Source: Caryophanales bacterium UBA7642 (GTDB lineage Bacteria > Bacillota_I > Bacilli_A > RFN20 > CAG-288). Taken from it: 45,926 nt of DNA. Location: positions 54,224-100,149 of the forward strand of contig DLIM01000043.1 in assembly GCA_002483745.1 (NCBI GenBank), in the 5' to 3' direction. This document shows positions 23,470-31,286 of the stretch, piece by piece. Position 1 is the first letter of the stretch. Every line of letters begins with the position of its first letter. A program made the translations under genes and the position numbers. Under the pieces are notes generated by a model that was not told the origin of the DNA, ran no database searches, and saw only the letters and a list, made by a program, of their open reading frames with translations.

Positions 23470-25395
23470 ATGAAACTTATTTTACCCGACAAATCTGTCA
23501 AAGAAGTCAAGGATGGGATTACTGCCTTAGAGGCAGCTAAGACCATTGCTCTTTCGCTTGGCGAGAAGATGATCTGTGCTAAGGTTAATGGTCAGCTTTT
23601 TGATAAGAATGAAATTCTTCCCGGTGATTGTGCTTTTGAAGTTGTCACCAAGGATTCTCCTGATGCCCTACATGTCTTAAGACATTCGGCCGCCCATGTC
23701 ATGGCTCAGGCTATCAAGCATTTGTATCCGGAAGCTCAGTTTGCCTATGGTCCGGCTACTGATGAAGGCTTCTATTACGATGTTAAAGTCAATACTCCTA
23801 TTTCCGATGCCGATTTCCCCAAGATTGAAAATGAGATGAAGAAGATTATCTCTCAGAATCTTCCGATTACCAGAAAAGACGTTACCGTCGAAGAAGCTAA
23901 GGCTATTTTCAAAGATCAGAAATATAAGCTCATCCATATTGATGAGTTAGCTAAGAGGGGCGATAAACTCTCCATCTATACTCAGGGTGATTATTCCGAT
24001 CTTTGCCTTGGGCCGCATATGAAGTCAACTGGTGCTATCAAAGCCATCAAGCTGATGTCTACTTCTTCCTGCTACTTCCAAGCCGATAAGAACAACGATT
24101 CCTTGACTAGAGTCTACGGCACTGCTTTCTTCGCTCAGCCAGATTTGGATGCTTATCTAAAGCTTCTGGTTGAAAGAAAAGAGTCCGACCATAAGAAAAT
24201 CGGTAAGGAAATGGGTCTTTTCATGATTTCTGATTACGGTCCTGGATTCCCTTTCTGGTTACCAAACGGAATGATTCTCCGTCATGAGTTAGAGGAGTTC
24301 TGGTGGAAGCTGATGATGGATAACAACTACTTGGTTGTTAAGACTCCTCAGATCCTTTCCCGTGAACTTTGGGAGACTTCTGGCCATTGGAGAGAGTATA
24401 AGGAAAATATGTACATCACCAAGATTGATGGCAAGCCTTATGCTATCAAACCGATGAACTGCCCTGGTGCCATGCTTGTTTATGCTAATGACCTTCATTC
24501 TTACCGTGAATTGCCGCTCCGTTATGCTGAACTTGGCTTAGTTCACCGTCATGAAGCCTCTGGCGCCTTAAATGGCCTTTTCCGTGTCCGTTGCTTCACT
24601 CAGGATGATGCTCATATTATTTTGGCCTTTGATCAGATTGGCGAAGAAGTCAGAAAGCTTTTGAAGATCTTTAACCAAGTCTATTCTCTCTTCAATCTTC
24701 AGTACCATATTGAGCTTTCTACCCGTCCTTTAGATAAATATGTCGGCAAGATTTCCACTTGGAACAAGGCTGAAGCTGAACTTAAGGCTTGCCTTGAAGA
24801 GAACAACATTCCTTATACTATCAATCCTGGTGATGGTGCCTTCTATGGTCCTAAGCTTGACTTCAAGTTCAAGGATTCCCTCAATCGTATCTGGCAGTGC
24901 GGTACTATTCAGCTCGATATGCAGTTACCTCACCGTTTCCATCTGACTTATACTGATAAAGACGGCTCCAAGAAGGAACCTGTCATGCTTCATAGAGCAA
25001 TCTTCGGTTCCATTGAAAGATTCGTCGGTATCATCACCGAGAACTTCAAGGGTGCTTTCCCGACTTGGTTAGCTCCGGAGCAGTTAAGAATTCTTCCGGT
25101 TGCCTCTGATGATTCCGCTCAGATGGACTTTGCTAAGTCCCTCAACGACTTGCTTCATAACGCCGGTGTCCGTACTAAGGTCGATGACCGCAACGAGAAG
25201 CTTTCTTATAAGATCCATGATTCCCAGACTATGAAGGTTCCTTACACGATTGTTATTGGTTCTAAGGAAGCTAATGATAAGACCGTCACTTATCGTTTGC
25301 ATGGCGAAAAAGACTCCAAGACTGTCACTGAGGATGAATTCGTTAAGATCATCACCACTGATATCTCTACTAAAGCCTGCTACCGTCATTACTAG
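23470..25395 (+). CDS. thrS: Threonyl-tRNA synthetase
   Basis: Class II synthetase that charges tRNA-Thr. The 641 residues match the full bacterial form: an N-terminal TGS domain (1-60), an editing domain with HSAAHVMAQA (73-82) and the zinc/editing Cys-His region near CLGPHM, a catalytic core with motif 2 (RHEASGALNGLFRVRCFTQDDAH) and motif 3 (HRAIFGSIERF), and a C-terminal anticodon domain. It lies 26 bases after the ROK kinase gene. AGAGGA is rather far (about 13 bases) from the ATG. There is no T-box leader, unusual for thrS in this phylum. A strong terminator follows. Confidence 0.97.
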   Translation: MKLILPDKSVKEVKDGITALEAAKTIALSLGEKMICAKVNGQLFDKNEILPGDCAFEVVTKDSPDALHVLRHSAAHVMAQAIKHLYPEAQFAYGPATDEGFYYDVKVNTPISDADFPKIENEMKKIISQNLPITRKDVTVEEAKAIFKDQKYKLIHIDELAKRGDKLSIYTQGDYSDLCLGPHMKSTGAIKAIKLMSTSSCYFQADKNNDSLTRVYGTAFFAQPDLDAYLKLLVERKESDHKKIGKEMGLFMISDYGPGFPFWLPNGMILRHELEEFWWKLMMDNNYLVVKTPQILSRELWETSGHWREYKENMYITKIDGKPYAIKPMNCPGAMLVYANDLHSYRELPLRYAELGLVHRHEASGALNGLFRVRCFTQDDAHIILAFDQIGEEVRKLLKIFNQVYSLFNLQYHIELSTRPLDKYVGKISTWNKAEAELKACLEENNIPYTINPGDGAFYGPKLDFKFKDSLNRIWQCGTIQLDMQLPHRFHLTYTDKDGSKKEPVMLHRAIFGSIERFVGIITENFKGAFPTWLAPEQLRILPVASDDSAQMDFAKSLNDLLHNAGVRTKVDDRNEKLSYKIHDSQTMKVPYTIVIGSKEANDKTVTYRLHGEKDSKTVTEDEFVKIITTDISTKACYRHY

Positions 25396-25419
25396 ACCGT
25401 TTAAGTTAATACGAATAAG

Positions 25420-25453
25420 AAAACCCCTGCCAATACCTTAGACAGGGGTTTTT
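25420..25453 (+). terminator. Rho-independent terminator after thrS
   Basis: AAAACCCCTG pairs with CAGGGGTTTT around a loop of about 13 bases, and the T run continues. It ends the pyk-glcK-thrS transcript 25 bases after the thrS stop. Confidence 0.88.
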
Positions 25454-25466
25454 CGTTGGGTTTGAT

Positions 25467-25493
25467 AAACCGCAAAATGGACAAATGCGGTTT
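25467..25493. repeat. Hairpin AAACCGCA / TGCGGTTT between convergent operons
   Basis: Eight-base perfect inverted repeat with an 11-base spacer, between the thrS terminator and the end of the ftsL-like gene. It lacks a clean T run on either strand, so it may be a backup terminator for either operon or an mRNA 3'-end stabiliser. Confidence 0.5.
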
Positions 25494-25523
25494 ACCTTTT
25501 ATAGACAAACGAATTATTGTCAA

Positions 25524-25540
25524 AACAGTTTTTCTGTTGT
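25524..25540 (-). terminator. Weak terminator-like hairpin after the ftsL-like gene
   Basis: Read on the minus strand, AACAG, a loop of five A, then CTGTT followed by TT. It lies just after the stop of the ftsL-like gene. The stem is short and the T run brief, so the call is tentative. Confidence 0.35.
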
Positions 25541-25549
25541 CTTTTAAAG

Positions 25550-25777
25550 TTATTTATGACTCTGTAAAGCCGAATTATCATCATTATCTAGAAGATTGAT
25601 TTCATCAGTATAGGTTTGAATTCTCTCACTGATGTTCTTGTTCTCCTGGCTAAGCAAAGATATGGAAGTGAAAAGCAAAGCGGAACCAACAAGGCAGATA
25701 CTAGTGGTAATGATAAAGGCTCTGGTTAAACGATGGCTTACTTTTTTCGTTTTAGTTCTTTCGATGCGGTCTTTCAT
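25550..25777 (-). CDS. ftsL: Small single-pass membrane protein, FtsL-like by position
   Basis: 75 residues: a basic N-terminus (MKDRIERTKTKK), one hydrophobic helix (about 19-42) and a short polar, coiled-coil-like tail. This is the topology of FtsL/DivIC, the bitopic divisome proteins, and it sits directly after rsmH where ftsL always lies in the dcw cluster. FtsL sequences are poorly conserved and this one is shorter than usual (about 100-120 residues), so the name rests on place and topology. No ftsI, mraY or mur gene follows; the operon ends here. Confidence 0.6.
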   Translation of the reverse strand: MKDRIERTKTKKVSHRLTRAFIITTSICLVGSALLFTSISLLSQENKNISERIQTYTDEINLLDNDDNSALQSHK

Positions 25778-25781
25778 GTTG

Positions 25782-26726
25782 CTATTTCCTTTCTAGAGCC
25801 CGAAGAATTGACGGTTTGCACCGGTTGTTCTCGGCTATCTCTTCTTCAGTAGGTACTAAAGGCTTCTTTGTTAAGGGGATAAATTCTGGTTTCTTCTCAT
25901 TTAGGATTGGATGGTATTTATCGCTGACAGGGCTTCTCGTATACTTTTTGAATAAGTCTTTGACAATCTTATCTTCTTCGGAATTGAAGCTTATTATTAC
26001 CAAACGTCCTTTAGGATTGAGGAACTTAATCGCCTCTTCTAATCCGGTCTTCAATTGAGGGATTTCCTGATTGACTTCATATCTAAGCCCTAAGAAGAAC
26101 TGCTTAGCAGGATGACCTTTCTCATTCAGTTCATGGCTCGGTAAGGATTGCTTGATTATATCGACTAGTTCGAAAGTCGTTTTGATTGGCTTCTCATCAC
26201 GGATTCTCATAATCTTCTTAACGACGGGATAATAGATGTGGCATTCGCCTAAGTCCCGGAAGACCCGGCAAAGATCTCTTTCTGAATATGTATTGATAAT
26301 TTTTTCAGCAGTCAAATCATCTTCTTGATTCATTCGCATATCCAAGGGAGCATCATAGCGATAGCTGAATCCACGCTTAGGATCGTCGAATTGAGGTGAA
26401 GAGACACCGATATCGAAGAGGATGAAGTCAGCGCCTTTGACACCCATTTCTTTTAAGAGAGGAACACTTGAGGCAAAGCAGGAATGAAGGTAATTCAGTT
26501 GGAATTTCTTTTCAAAAGGCTTAAGAGCTTTGCGAGAATAATCCAGGGCGTCTTCATCACGGTCAACACCATAGAAGATAGAACCCTTCTTGAGAATATC
26601 TAATATTTTGGAAGAATGGCCAGCCCGACCCAAAGTCATATCAATGTAGGTGACTTTCTTTTCTCTGGGAACAAAAGAGAGCACTTCATTTAGCATCACC
26701 GGATTATGGTAGTTGAATTCAGTCAT
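25782..26726 (-). CDS. rsmH: 16S rRNA (cytosine(1402)-N(4))-methyltransferase RsmH
   Basis: Methylates C1402 of 16S rRNA in the decoding centre (former name MraW). 314 residues. Seen: the opening YHNPVMLNEVL, the SAM site DMTLGRAGHS (29-38), FDIGVSSPQFDDPKRGFSY, and the C-terminal NNRCKPSILRALER. The ATG overlaps the end of mraZ by eight bases (ATGACTGA), so the two are translationally coupled. Standard second gene of the dcw cluster. Confidence 0.96.
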   Translation of the reverse strand: MTEFNYHNPVMLNEVLSFVPREKKVTYIDMTLGRAGHSSKILDILKKGSIFYGVDRDEDALDYSRKALKPFEKKFQLNYLHSCFASSVPLLKEMGVKGADFILFDIGVSSPQFDDPKRGFSYRYDAPLDMRMNQEDDLTAEKIINTYSERDLCRVFRDLGECHIYYPVVKKIMRIRDEKPIKTTFELVDIIKQSLPSHELNEKGHPAKQFFLGLRYEVNQEIPQLKTGLEEAIKFLNPKGRLVIISFNSEEDKIVKDLFKKYTRSPVSDKYHPILNEKKPEFIPLTKKPLVPTEEEIAENNRCKPSILRALERK

Positions 26727-27156
26727 TAGTTTTGCCTATCAGCTTATCGGCATCGCTAGGAAAACTCTTTTCCTCGGTAGTCGATCGCTTTTCATAGGTT
26801 TCACTATCCCAGATTTCCAGATGATCGTACATTCCTACGGCCACAACCTTCCTACCCGTCTTAGTCTTTTCAACTAAGGGTTTAGGAAGAAGAATGCGGT
26901 TATGCGAGTCAATCTGAACATCGAAAGTGTTGGAGAGGAACGTTCGTTTTACACGTCTAGCGGTTTCATCGAAATCATTAAGAGAGGTAATCTTGTTAGC
27001 CTTAACTTTATAGGTTTCTTCCGGATAGAGTTCAATGCAAGTGTCTAAGCCATAACAGGCAAAGCAAATGCCACCTTGGAATTCATTCCGGTAGAGGCTA
27101 GGAAGAACAAGTCTTCCTTTATCATCGATGGTTAAGTCCTTGCGTCCATAAAACAT
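26719..27156 (-). CDS. mraZ: Transcriptional regulator MraZ
   Basis: DNA-binding regulator of the division cluster with two AbrB/SpoVT-like half-domains: DDKGRLVLPSLYR near residue 11 and DSHNRILLPKPL near residue 84. 145 residues, normal for the family. It heads the mraZ-rsmH-ftsL operon. Its own promoter carries four spaced GTGGG-type boxes, the known MraZ target, so autoregulation is very likely. Confidence 0.96.
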   Translation of the reverse strand: MFYGRKDLTIDDKGRLVLPSLYRNEFQGGICFACYGLDTCIELYPEETYKVKANKITSLNDFDETARRVKRTFLSNTFDVQIDSHNRILLPKPLVEKTKTGRKVVAVGMYDHLEIWDSETYEKRSTTEEKSFPSDADKLIGKTND

Positions 27157-27164
27157 GTTACTCT

Positions 27165-27209
27165 TCCACTTTCACCCACATTATACTCACCATCACCCAC
27201 TATTTGCAA
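27165..27209 (-). promoter_or_regulatory. mraZ promoter with four MraZ boxes
   Basis: On the minus strand, TTGCAA (27204-27209, -35), an 18-base spacer, and TATAAT (27180-27185, -10). Four direct repeats of the MraZ-box type overlap it: GTGGG (27196-27200), GTGAG (27186-27190), GTGGG (27175-27179) and GTGGA (27165-27169), stepped by 10, 11 and 10 bases, about one helix turn. The boxes span the spacer, flank the -10 and cover the start site, which suits repression by the ring-shaped MraZ protein. The spacing and motif agree with published MraZ boxes; the call here is by eye. Confidence 0.8.
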
Positions 27210-27326
27210 TATAAATCAGTATTTTCTTTTATTTTTAAAGCTCTTTAAGCATATAAATAAAGATTAATAATGAATAATAATACAGCTGTTTAAGGCAATA
27301 TTTTACTTTAATTATTAAAAAGAAGC

Positions 27327-27366
27327 CCTTAAAGCAAAAAATGGTCTAAAGTGGGTGACTTTAAGG
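27327..27366. repeat. Inverted repeat enclosing a lone MraZ-like box
   Basis: CCTTAAAG (27327-27334) and CTTTAAGG (27359-27366) form an eight-base inverted repeat. Between them, on the plus strand, is AAAGTGGGTG (27348-27357), the same core as the mraZ promoter boxes but in opposite orientation and about 150 bases away. The rest of the 256-base gap between mraZ and yceD is very AT-rich with no visible gene. Confidence 0.35.
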
Positions 27367-27373
27367 AAATACT

Positions 27374-27406
27374 AAAAAAGCCTCAGCTTATTAAGCCGAG
27401 GTTTTT
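27374..27406 (-). terminator. Terminator of the ftsQAZ-pheST-thyX-yceD operon
   Basis: On the minus strand, CCTCGGCTT pairs with AAGCTGAGG (one mismatch) around a three-base loop, followed by a run of T. It lies just after the yceD stop. Confidence 0.82.
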
Positions 27407-27412
27407 AACTTT

Positions 27413-28027
27413 CTATTTGCTGTTAGTGGACTTTTTCTTCTTAGTAACCGGTTTACAGGAACCGGTCTTTTTCTTTAAGCCGCTTGGGGTAGAGGTCTTC
27501 TTGGCGGGCTTCTTTTCAGTCTTAGAGGTCTTTAAGGAATCCAAGACCGCAAAAGGATTATTGCCGGCATTCTTCTGTCTTTCGTTCTCTTCTTCAGAAA
27601 GAAGAGTATAGTCATCAGTTACGATTTTCTTTAAAGGAATCTCACTGTAATTCTTAGGAATGGCATCATAGAGCAAGGCAATCAATGAGCTTCTTAAGTC
27701 ATAAGAGCCATCGGGTTCAGGATGAATATCGGAATTCTCTTCATCGATATGATCAATAGTTAAGTCAACCTGATCATCAAGGCTATAAAGATCTTTTCTC
27801 TTGAAGTCATGACCGTCTCTAAGAAGGACGCTGCCTTTGCAGGTCAGAGTAAGCTTATAGAGATTGTCAGCGCCGGAGAGATAGCCTTTCAGGACAATTT
27901 CTTTAAAGTCGAGGACATTCTGAAAAGCCCTTTTTTCATCATCGGTTAAATCAAAATCAAGGTCTAGTTCCTCTTCCTCGCCGGAGAAACTCGCTAAGTC
28001 TAATGGGATTCTTAAATCTTTGTTCAT
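27413..28027 (-). CDS. yceD: DUF177 family protein (YceD) with lysine-rich tail
   Basis: YceD proteins are linked to 23S rRNA and large-subunit assembly in other bacteria; the exact role is unclear. 204 residues. The family signature NPFAVLDSL lies near residue 160, and an acidic N-terminal region precedes it. The last 40 or so residues are Lys/Thr/Ser-rich, an extension that could bind RNA. The ATG overlaps the thyX stop as ATGA. Normally rpmF (ribosomal protein L32) follows yceD; here a terminator follows at once. Confidence 0.82.
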   Translation of the reverse strand: MNKDLRIPLDLASFSGEEEELDLDFDLTDDEKRAFQNVLDFKEIVLKGYLSGADNLYKLTLTCKGSVLLRDGHDFKRKDLYSLDDQVDLTIDHIDEENSDIHPEPDGSYDLRSSLIALLYDAIPKNYSEIPLKKIVTDDYTLLSEEENERQKNAGNNPFAVLDSLKTSKTEKKPAKKTSTPSGLKKKTGSCKPVTKKKKSTNSK

Positions 28028-28911
28028 AAAATATTTTTATCTTTCATGTCATCACGGACTAAAGACATCAGCCTTCTGATGTCAGGATGGGCGAATTCAG
28101 AGCATCTTAATTCAAAGATATGCTTCCACTCAGTCAAAGAGCAGGTAACCATAATTGAGGCCCTTAAGGAATTAGGTAAGACGCTTCTAGCTTCATCAGG
28201 TTTAGCACCTTTGGCAATCAAATCAAAGTAAGTATCGCTGACTTCCTGGTAATAGCGATTGTAAATATCAGAGAATTCATCATATCTTAGTGGCTTCATG
28301 AAAGTGAGCTCATTAGAGAACTTATCTTTGGTATAGTTGCAGTATCTGGTGGATTCCTGAGCAAAGGAGCAAAGGCGGTGACGGACGATTTCATGGGTTA
28401 CCCCTCGATCAGTGATGAGATTATAGGTGACGTACTTAAGATTATCATAGTCCAGAGGCTTCAAATTGCCTTTTTCTTTATCAATATCAGCTAAAGAAGC
28501 GCCTTTTTCATCCTGATAGCCTTTAAAGACGAAATTCTTGACATCCGGGGGAAGAGCAGAAATCAAAGGCAAATCAAGCTTCTTTTCGAGGCTGTCTTTA
28601 GCTTCTAATAAAGGTCTAACCGAGCAGGAGACATAATAAGTGCCATCCACTCCTAAAGCTAAGTCATAGAAGCGGTTATAAAGTTCCTTAAAACCTTCAT
28701 AGGCTTCCTTAGAAACCTTAAAGAGATAACGGAAATGCTCAATCATGGCTAAATGGCCACCTGTCAAAAGACGGCCAATGAATTCTACGTTGGCTTGATG
28801 ATCTTTAGTCTTGACCTGATAGCAGTTGTGGGCAACAAAGGCAATCTTATCGAAAAAGTCACTATCAGGGACGATGCTAGCCGAATTATCAATCAGTTGA
28901 AACTTAGCCAT
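28024..28911 (-). CDS. thyX: Flavin-dependent thymidylate synthase ThyX
   Basis: Makes dTMP from dUMP using methylene-tetrahydrofolate and FAD. The ThyX motif RHRxxSxxxxSxR is exact: RHR 177-179, Ser182, Ser187, Arg189. The C-terminal block with VLPNSLRASIMVTCSLTEW and HPDIRRL is typical. At 295 residues it is longer than many ThyX proteins because of a linker around residues 100-155. GAGAGGAA precedes the ATG, two bases after the pheT stop. It replaces ThyA-type synthesis unless a thyA exists elsewhere. Confidence 0.96.
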   Translation of the reverse strand: MAKFQLIDNSASIVPDSDFFDKIAFVAHNCYQVKTKDHQANVEFIGRLLTGGHLAMIEHFRYLFKVSKEAYEGFKELYNRFYDLALGVDGTYYVSCSVRPLLEAKDSLEKKLDLPLISALPPDVKNFVFKGYQDEKGASLADIDKEKGNLKPLDYDNLKYVTYNLITDRGVTHEIVRHRLCSFAQESTRYCNYTKDKFSNELTFMKPLRYDEFSDIYNRYYQEVSDTYFDLIAKGAKPDEARSVLPNSLRASIMVTCSLTEWKHIFELRCSEFAHPDIRRLMSLVRDDMKDKNIL

Positions 28912-28913
28912 GT

Positions 28914-31283
28914 TTATTCCTCTCCTCTCAAGGTTAAACCAAGGACCGTCTTCACATTGGAGGTAATCTTATTCATGGAATCGTTGATTTCGCTGTCTTT
29001 AAGGGTGCCATCGTCTTTTCCGATATACACATATAGACCTAAATAGTGGCTGTCAGTCTTCGGGTCATGGAAGTCATCGAAAAGAGAAACTTCTTTGACT
29101 AAACTGTCTTTAGTCTGAAGAATAGTCTTTTTAAGCTTAGCAAAGCTGACTTCATCATTAACCTTGAAGGATAAGTCACGTCTGACTAAAGCCAAGGGAT
29201 TCAAGGCTTTGAACTTAGTGCTAGTGCCTCTTAAATCAAGAAGATAGCCTAAATCCAGTTCAGCGGCAAAAACCTTTTCCGAATACACATGAGGATGAAG
29301 CTGTCCAAAGGTTCCAACTAAATCTTTGCCCATATAGATATCAGCACTGGCTTTAGGATGGAAGGCTTTATTAGTTGAATAGACTAAACGATATCGGGTT
29401 TCCGGAATGCCAAGCTTGGACATAATCGCTTCAATCAAACCCTTTAAGTCAAAGAAATCATAAGGACGTGATTGTAAGCCTTCAGTAAGAGAAGTGTTGC
29501 CTTTAAGGATAATGCCTAAATACTCATGGTTGGCTTTAGGTGTATCAATCGGGCTAGTCTCAAAGAGAGCTAAATCGGGATGAGAATGTTTGATGTTATA
29601 GTCCATCACCATCAAAAGTGAAGGAAGAAGGTCCTGACGGACATATTCGTGATCCTTAGTCATAGGGTTAAGAATCTTATAGCTTTCTCCCTGAGAGAAG
29701 ACACGGATGGATTTATCAGCTTTTTCATCAATCAGAGTATAGGAAAGGCATTCTAATAGGCCACGGGAAACTAAAAGCTCCCTGATACTTCTGAGGTTCT
29801 TTTGGCTATCGTTTAATTTTCCAATAGTAATCGGATAATTATCAAATGATGCCTTAATGCGGCTAGAACCATAGTAGCGGAAGATTTCTTCATCGATATC
29901 GCATTGCTCCAGCAAATCGACTCGATCAATAGGAGAATACAAAGTGTTACCCTCTTTTTCGATACGGTAAGCTTTTAGAACCTGATTAGCTTCTTCTTCG
30001 GAATAGTCAGATCCTAAACGGCTATTAGTCTTATCAAGAGAGTAGACAAAGCCTTTTCTCGTTTGGTCAGTAGAATCAAAAGAATCGTAGGCGGTGATTT
30101 CGTATTTATCTAAGAAATCATCTAACAGTTTTAAAGTTACGCCAATAGCTTCATTGATCATTTTAGGATTGCGTTCCTTGGCAAAGAGCTGTTCGGAGGG
30201 ACTGGAAAGACCAAGTCTAGCACTAGTGCGTCTGATGTTTGCGTGATAGAAAATAGCAAATTCAACGGCAATATCCTTAGTATTATCACTGACACAGGCA
30301 TCTTTACCAGCCATGATTCCAGCTAAGCAAAGAGGCTTTACGCCATCGGTGACTACTAAATCATTTTTCTTCAAGGCCAAGACTTTATTATCGAAAGTAG
30401 TGAAGTTGCCTTCAAAGTCATCTTTAACGACATAATTGTTGGTAGGATTCTTTAAGGCATCATACATATTGATAGGCTCACCAGTCAAAAGCATACTGAA
30501 GTTCCCTAAGTCGACTATCGGGGAAACTGAACGTAAACCGCTGGCCTCTAAAAACCTCACGATAGGCATCGGAGTAGACTTCTTAGCAATCACGTTATCG
30601 ATTCTAAGAATATCAAGGCGAGGGCAGAACTTAGATAAGCTGTCAGCCTTAACAGTCTTCTTAATCTTGGAGGAATCAAATGAAGGAATGGACTTCATAG
30701 CAAAAGAGGTCAGAGAACTGATTTCTCTAGCCATGCCGATGTATGAAAGACAATCAGGACGGTTAGGAAGGACATTGATATCAAGAATCGTATCATCCAG
30801 GCCTAAGTAGCCTAAGACGTTTCTTTCACCGATGGGGGCATCATTAGGTAATTCTTCGATTCCTCCAACCTGTTTTTCACTTAAAAGGTCTTTGCTGACA
30901 CCAAGTTCAGCTAAAGAGCAACACATGCCGTCAGATTCCTGACCACGGATAACACCTTTTTCAATGGTCTCATTCAAAGCCGGAAGATGGCAGCCAACTA
31001 AAGCAACTATTACTTTAAGTCCGACTCTGACATTAGGGGCACCGCAAACAATATTCCTAATGCCTTCTTCTTTTCCAAGATCGACGGTCAGACAATGAAG
31101 ATGATTGCTATCAGGATGTTTAACACAGGTTAAGACCTGTCCGATAATCAGTTTATCGCCAGAAGCGGCAACGTTCATGCCTTCAACTTCAAAGCCAGCA
31201 AATGTCAGACGGTTTCTAAGGCTTACTGGGTCAGTCTTAGAGAGATCAACAATCTTAGACAATAGTTTGTATGAGAATAACAT
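28914..31283 (-). CDS. pheT: Phenylalanyl-tRNA synthetase beta subunit
   Basis: Beta subunit of the alpha2beta2 enzyme that charges tRNA-Phe, carrying editing and tRNA-binding domains. 789 residues. Seen: an N-terminal EMAP-like tRNA-binding domain (VGQVLTCVKHPDSNHLHCLTVD pattern near 50-70), the B3/B4 editing region, B5 (DRVDLLEQCDIDEEIFRYYG near 460) and a C-terminal ferredoxin-like anticodon domain (LVRRDLSFKV). AAGGAG lies inside the end of pheS, seven bases before the ATG. Order pheS-pheT is universal in bacteria. Confidence 0.97.
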   Translation of the reverse strand: MLFSYKLLSKIVDLSKTDPVSLRNRLTFAGFEVEGMNVAASGDKLIIGQVLTCVKHPDSNHLHCLTVDLGKEEGIRNIVCGAPNVRVGLKVIVALVGCHLPALNETIEKGVIRGQESDGMCCSLAELGVSKDLLSEKQVGGIEELPNDAPIGERNVLGYLGLDDTILDINVLPNRPDCLSYIGMAREISSLTSFAMKSIPSFDSSKIKKTVKADSLSKFCPRLDILRIDNVIAKKSTPMPIVRFLEASGLRSVSPIVDLGNFSMLLTGEPINMYDALKNPTNNYVVKDDFEGNFTTFDNKVLALKKNDLVVTDGVKPLCLAGIMAGKDACVSDNTKDIAVEFAIFYHANIRRTSARLGLSSPSEQLFAKERNPKMINEAIGVTLKLLDDFLDKYEITAYDSFDSTDQTRKGFVYSLDKTNSRLGSDYSEEEANQVLKAYRIEKEGNTLYSPIDRVDLLEQCDIDEEIFRYYGSSRIKASFDNYPITIGKLNDSQKNLRSIRELLVSRGLLECLSYTLIDEKADKSIRVFSQGESYKILNPMTKDHEYVRQDLLPSLLMVMDYNIKHSHPDLALFETSPIDTPKANHEYLGIILKGNTSLTEGLQSRPYDFFDLKGLIEAIMSKLGIPETRYRLVYSTNKAFHPKASADIYMGKDLVGTFGQLHPHVYSEKVFAAELDLGYLLDLRGTSTKFKALNPLALVRRDLSFKVNDEVSFAKLKKTILQTKDSLVKEVSLFDDFHDPKTDSHYLGLYVYIGKDDGTLKDSEINDSMNKITSNVKTVLGLTLRGEE

Positions 31284-31286
31284 GTT

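Noticed and set aside
23443..23470. T-box or riboswitch before thrS
   Set aside because: Only 26 bases separate thrS from the ROK kinase gene; no room for a leader.
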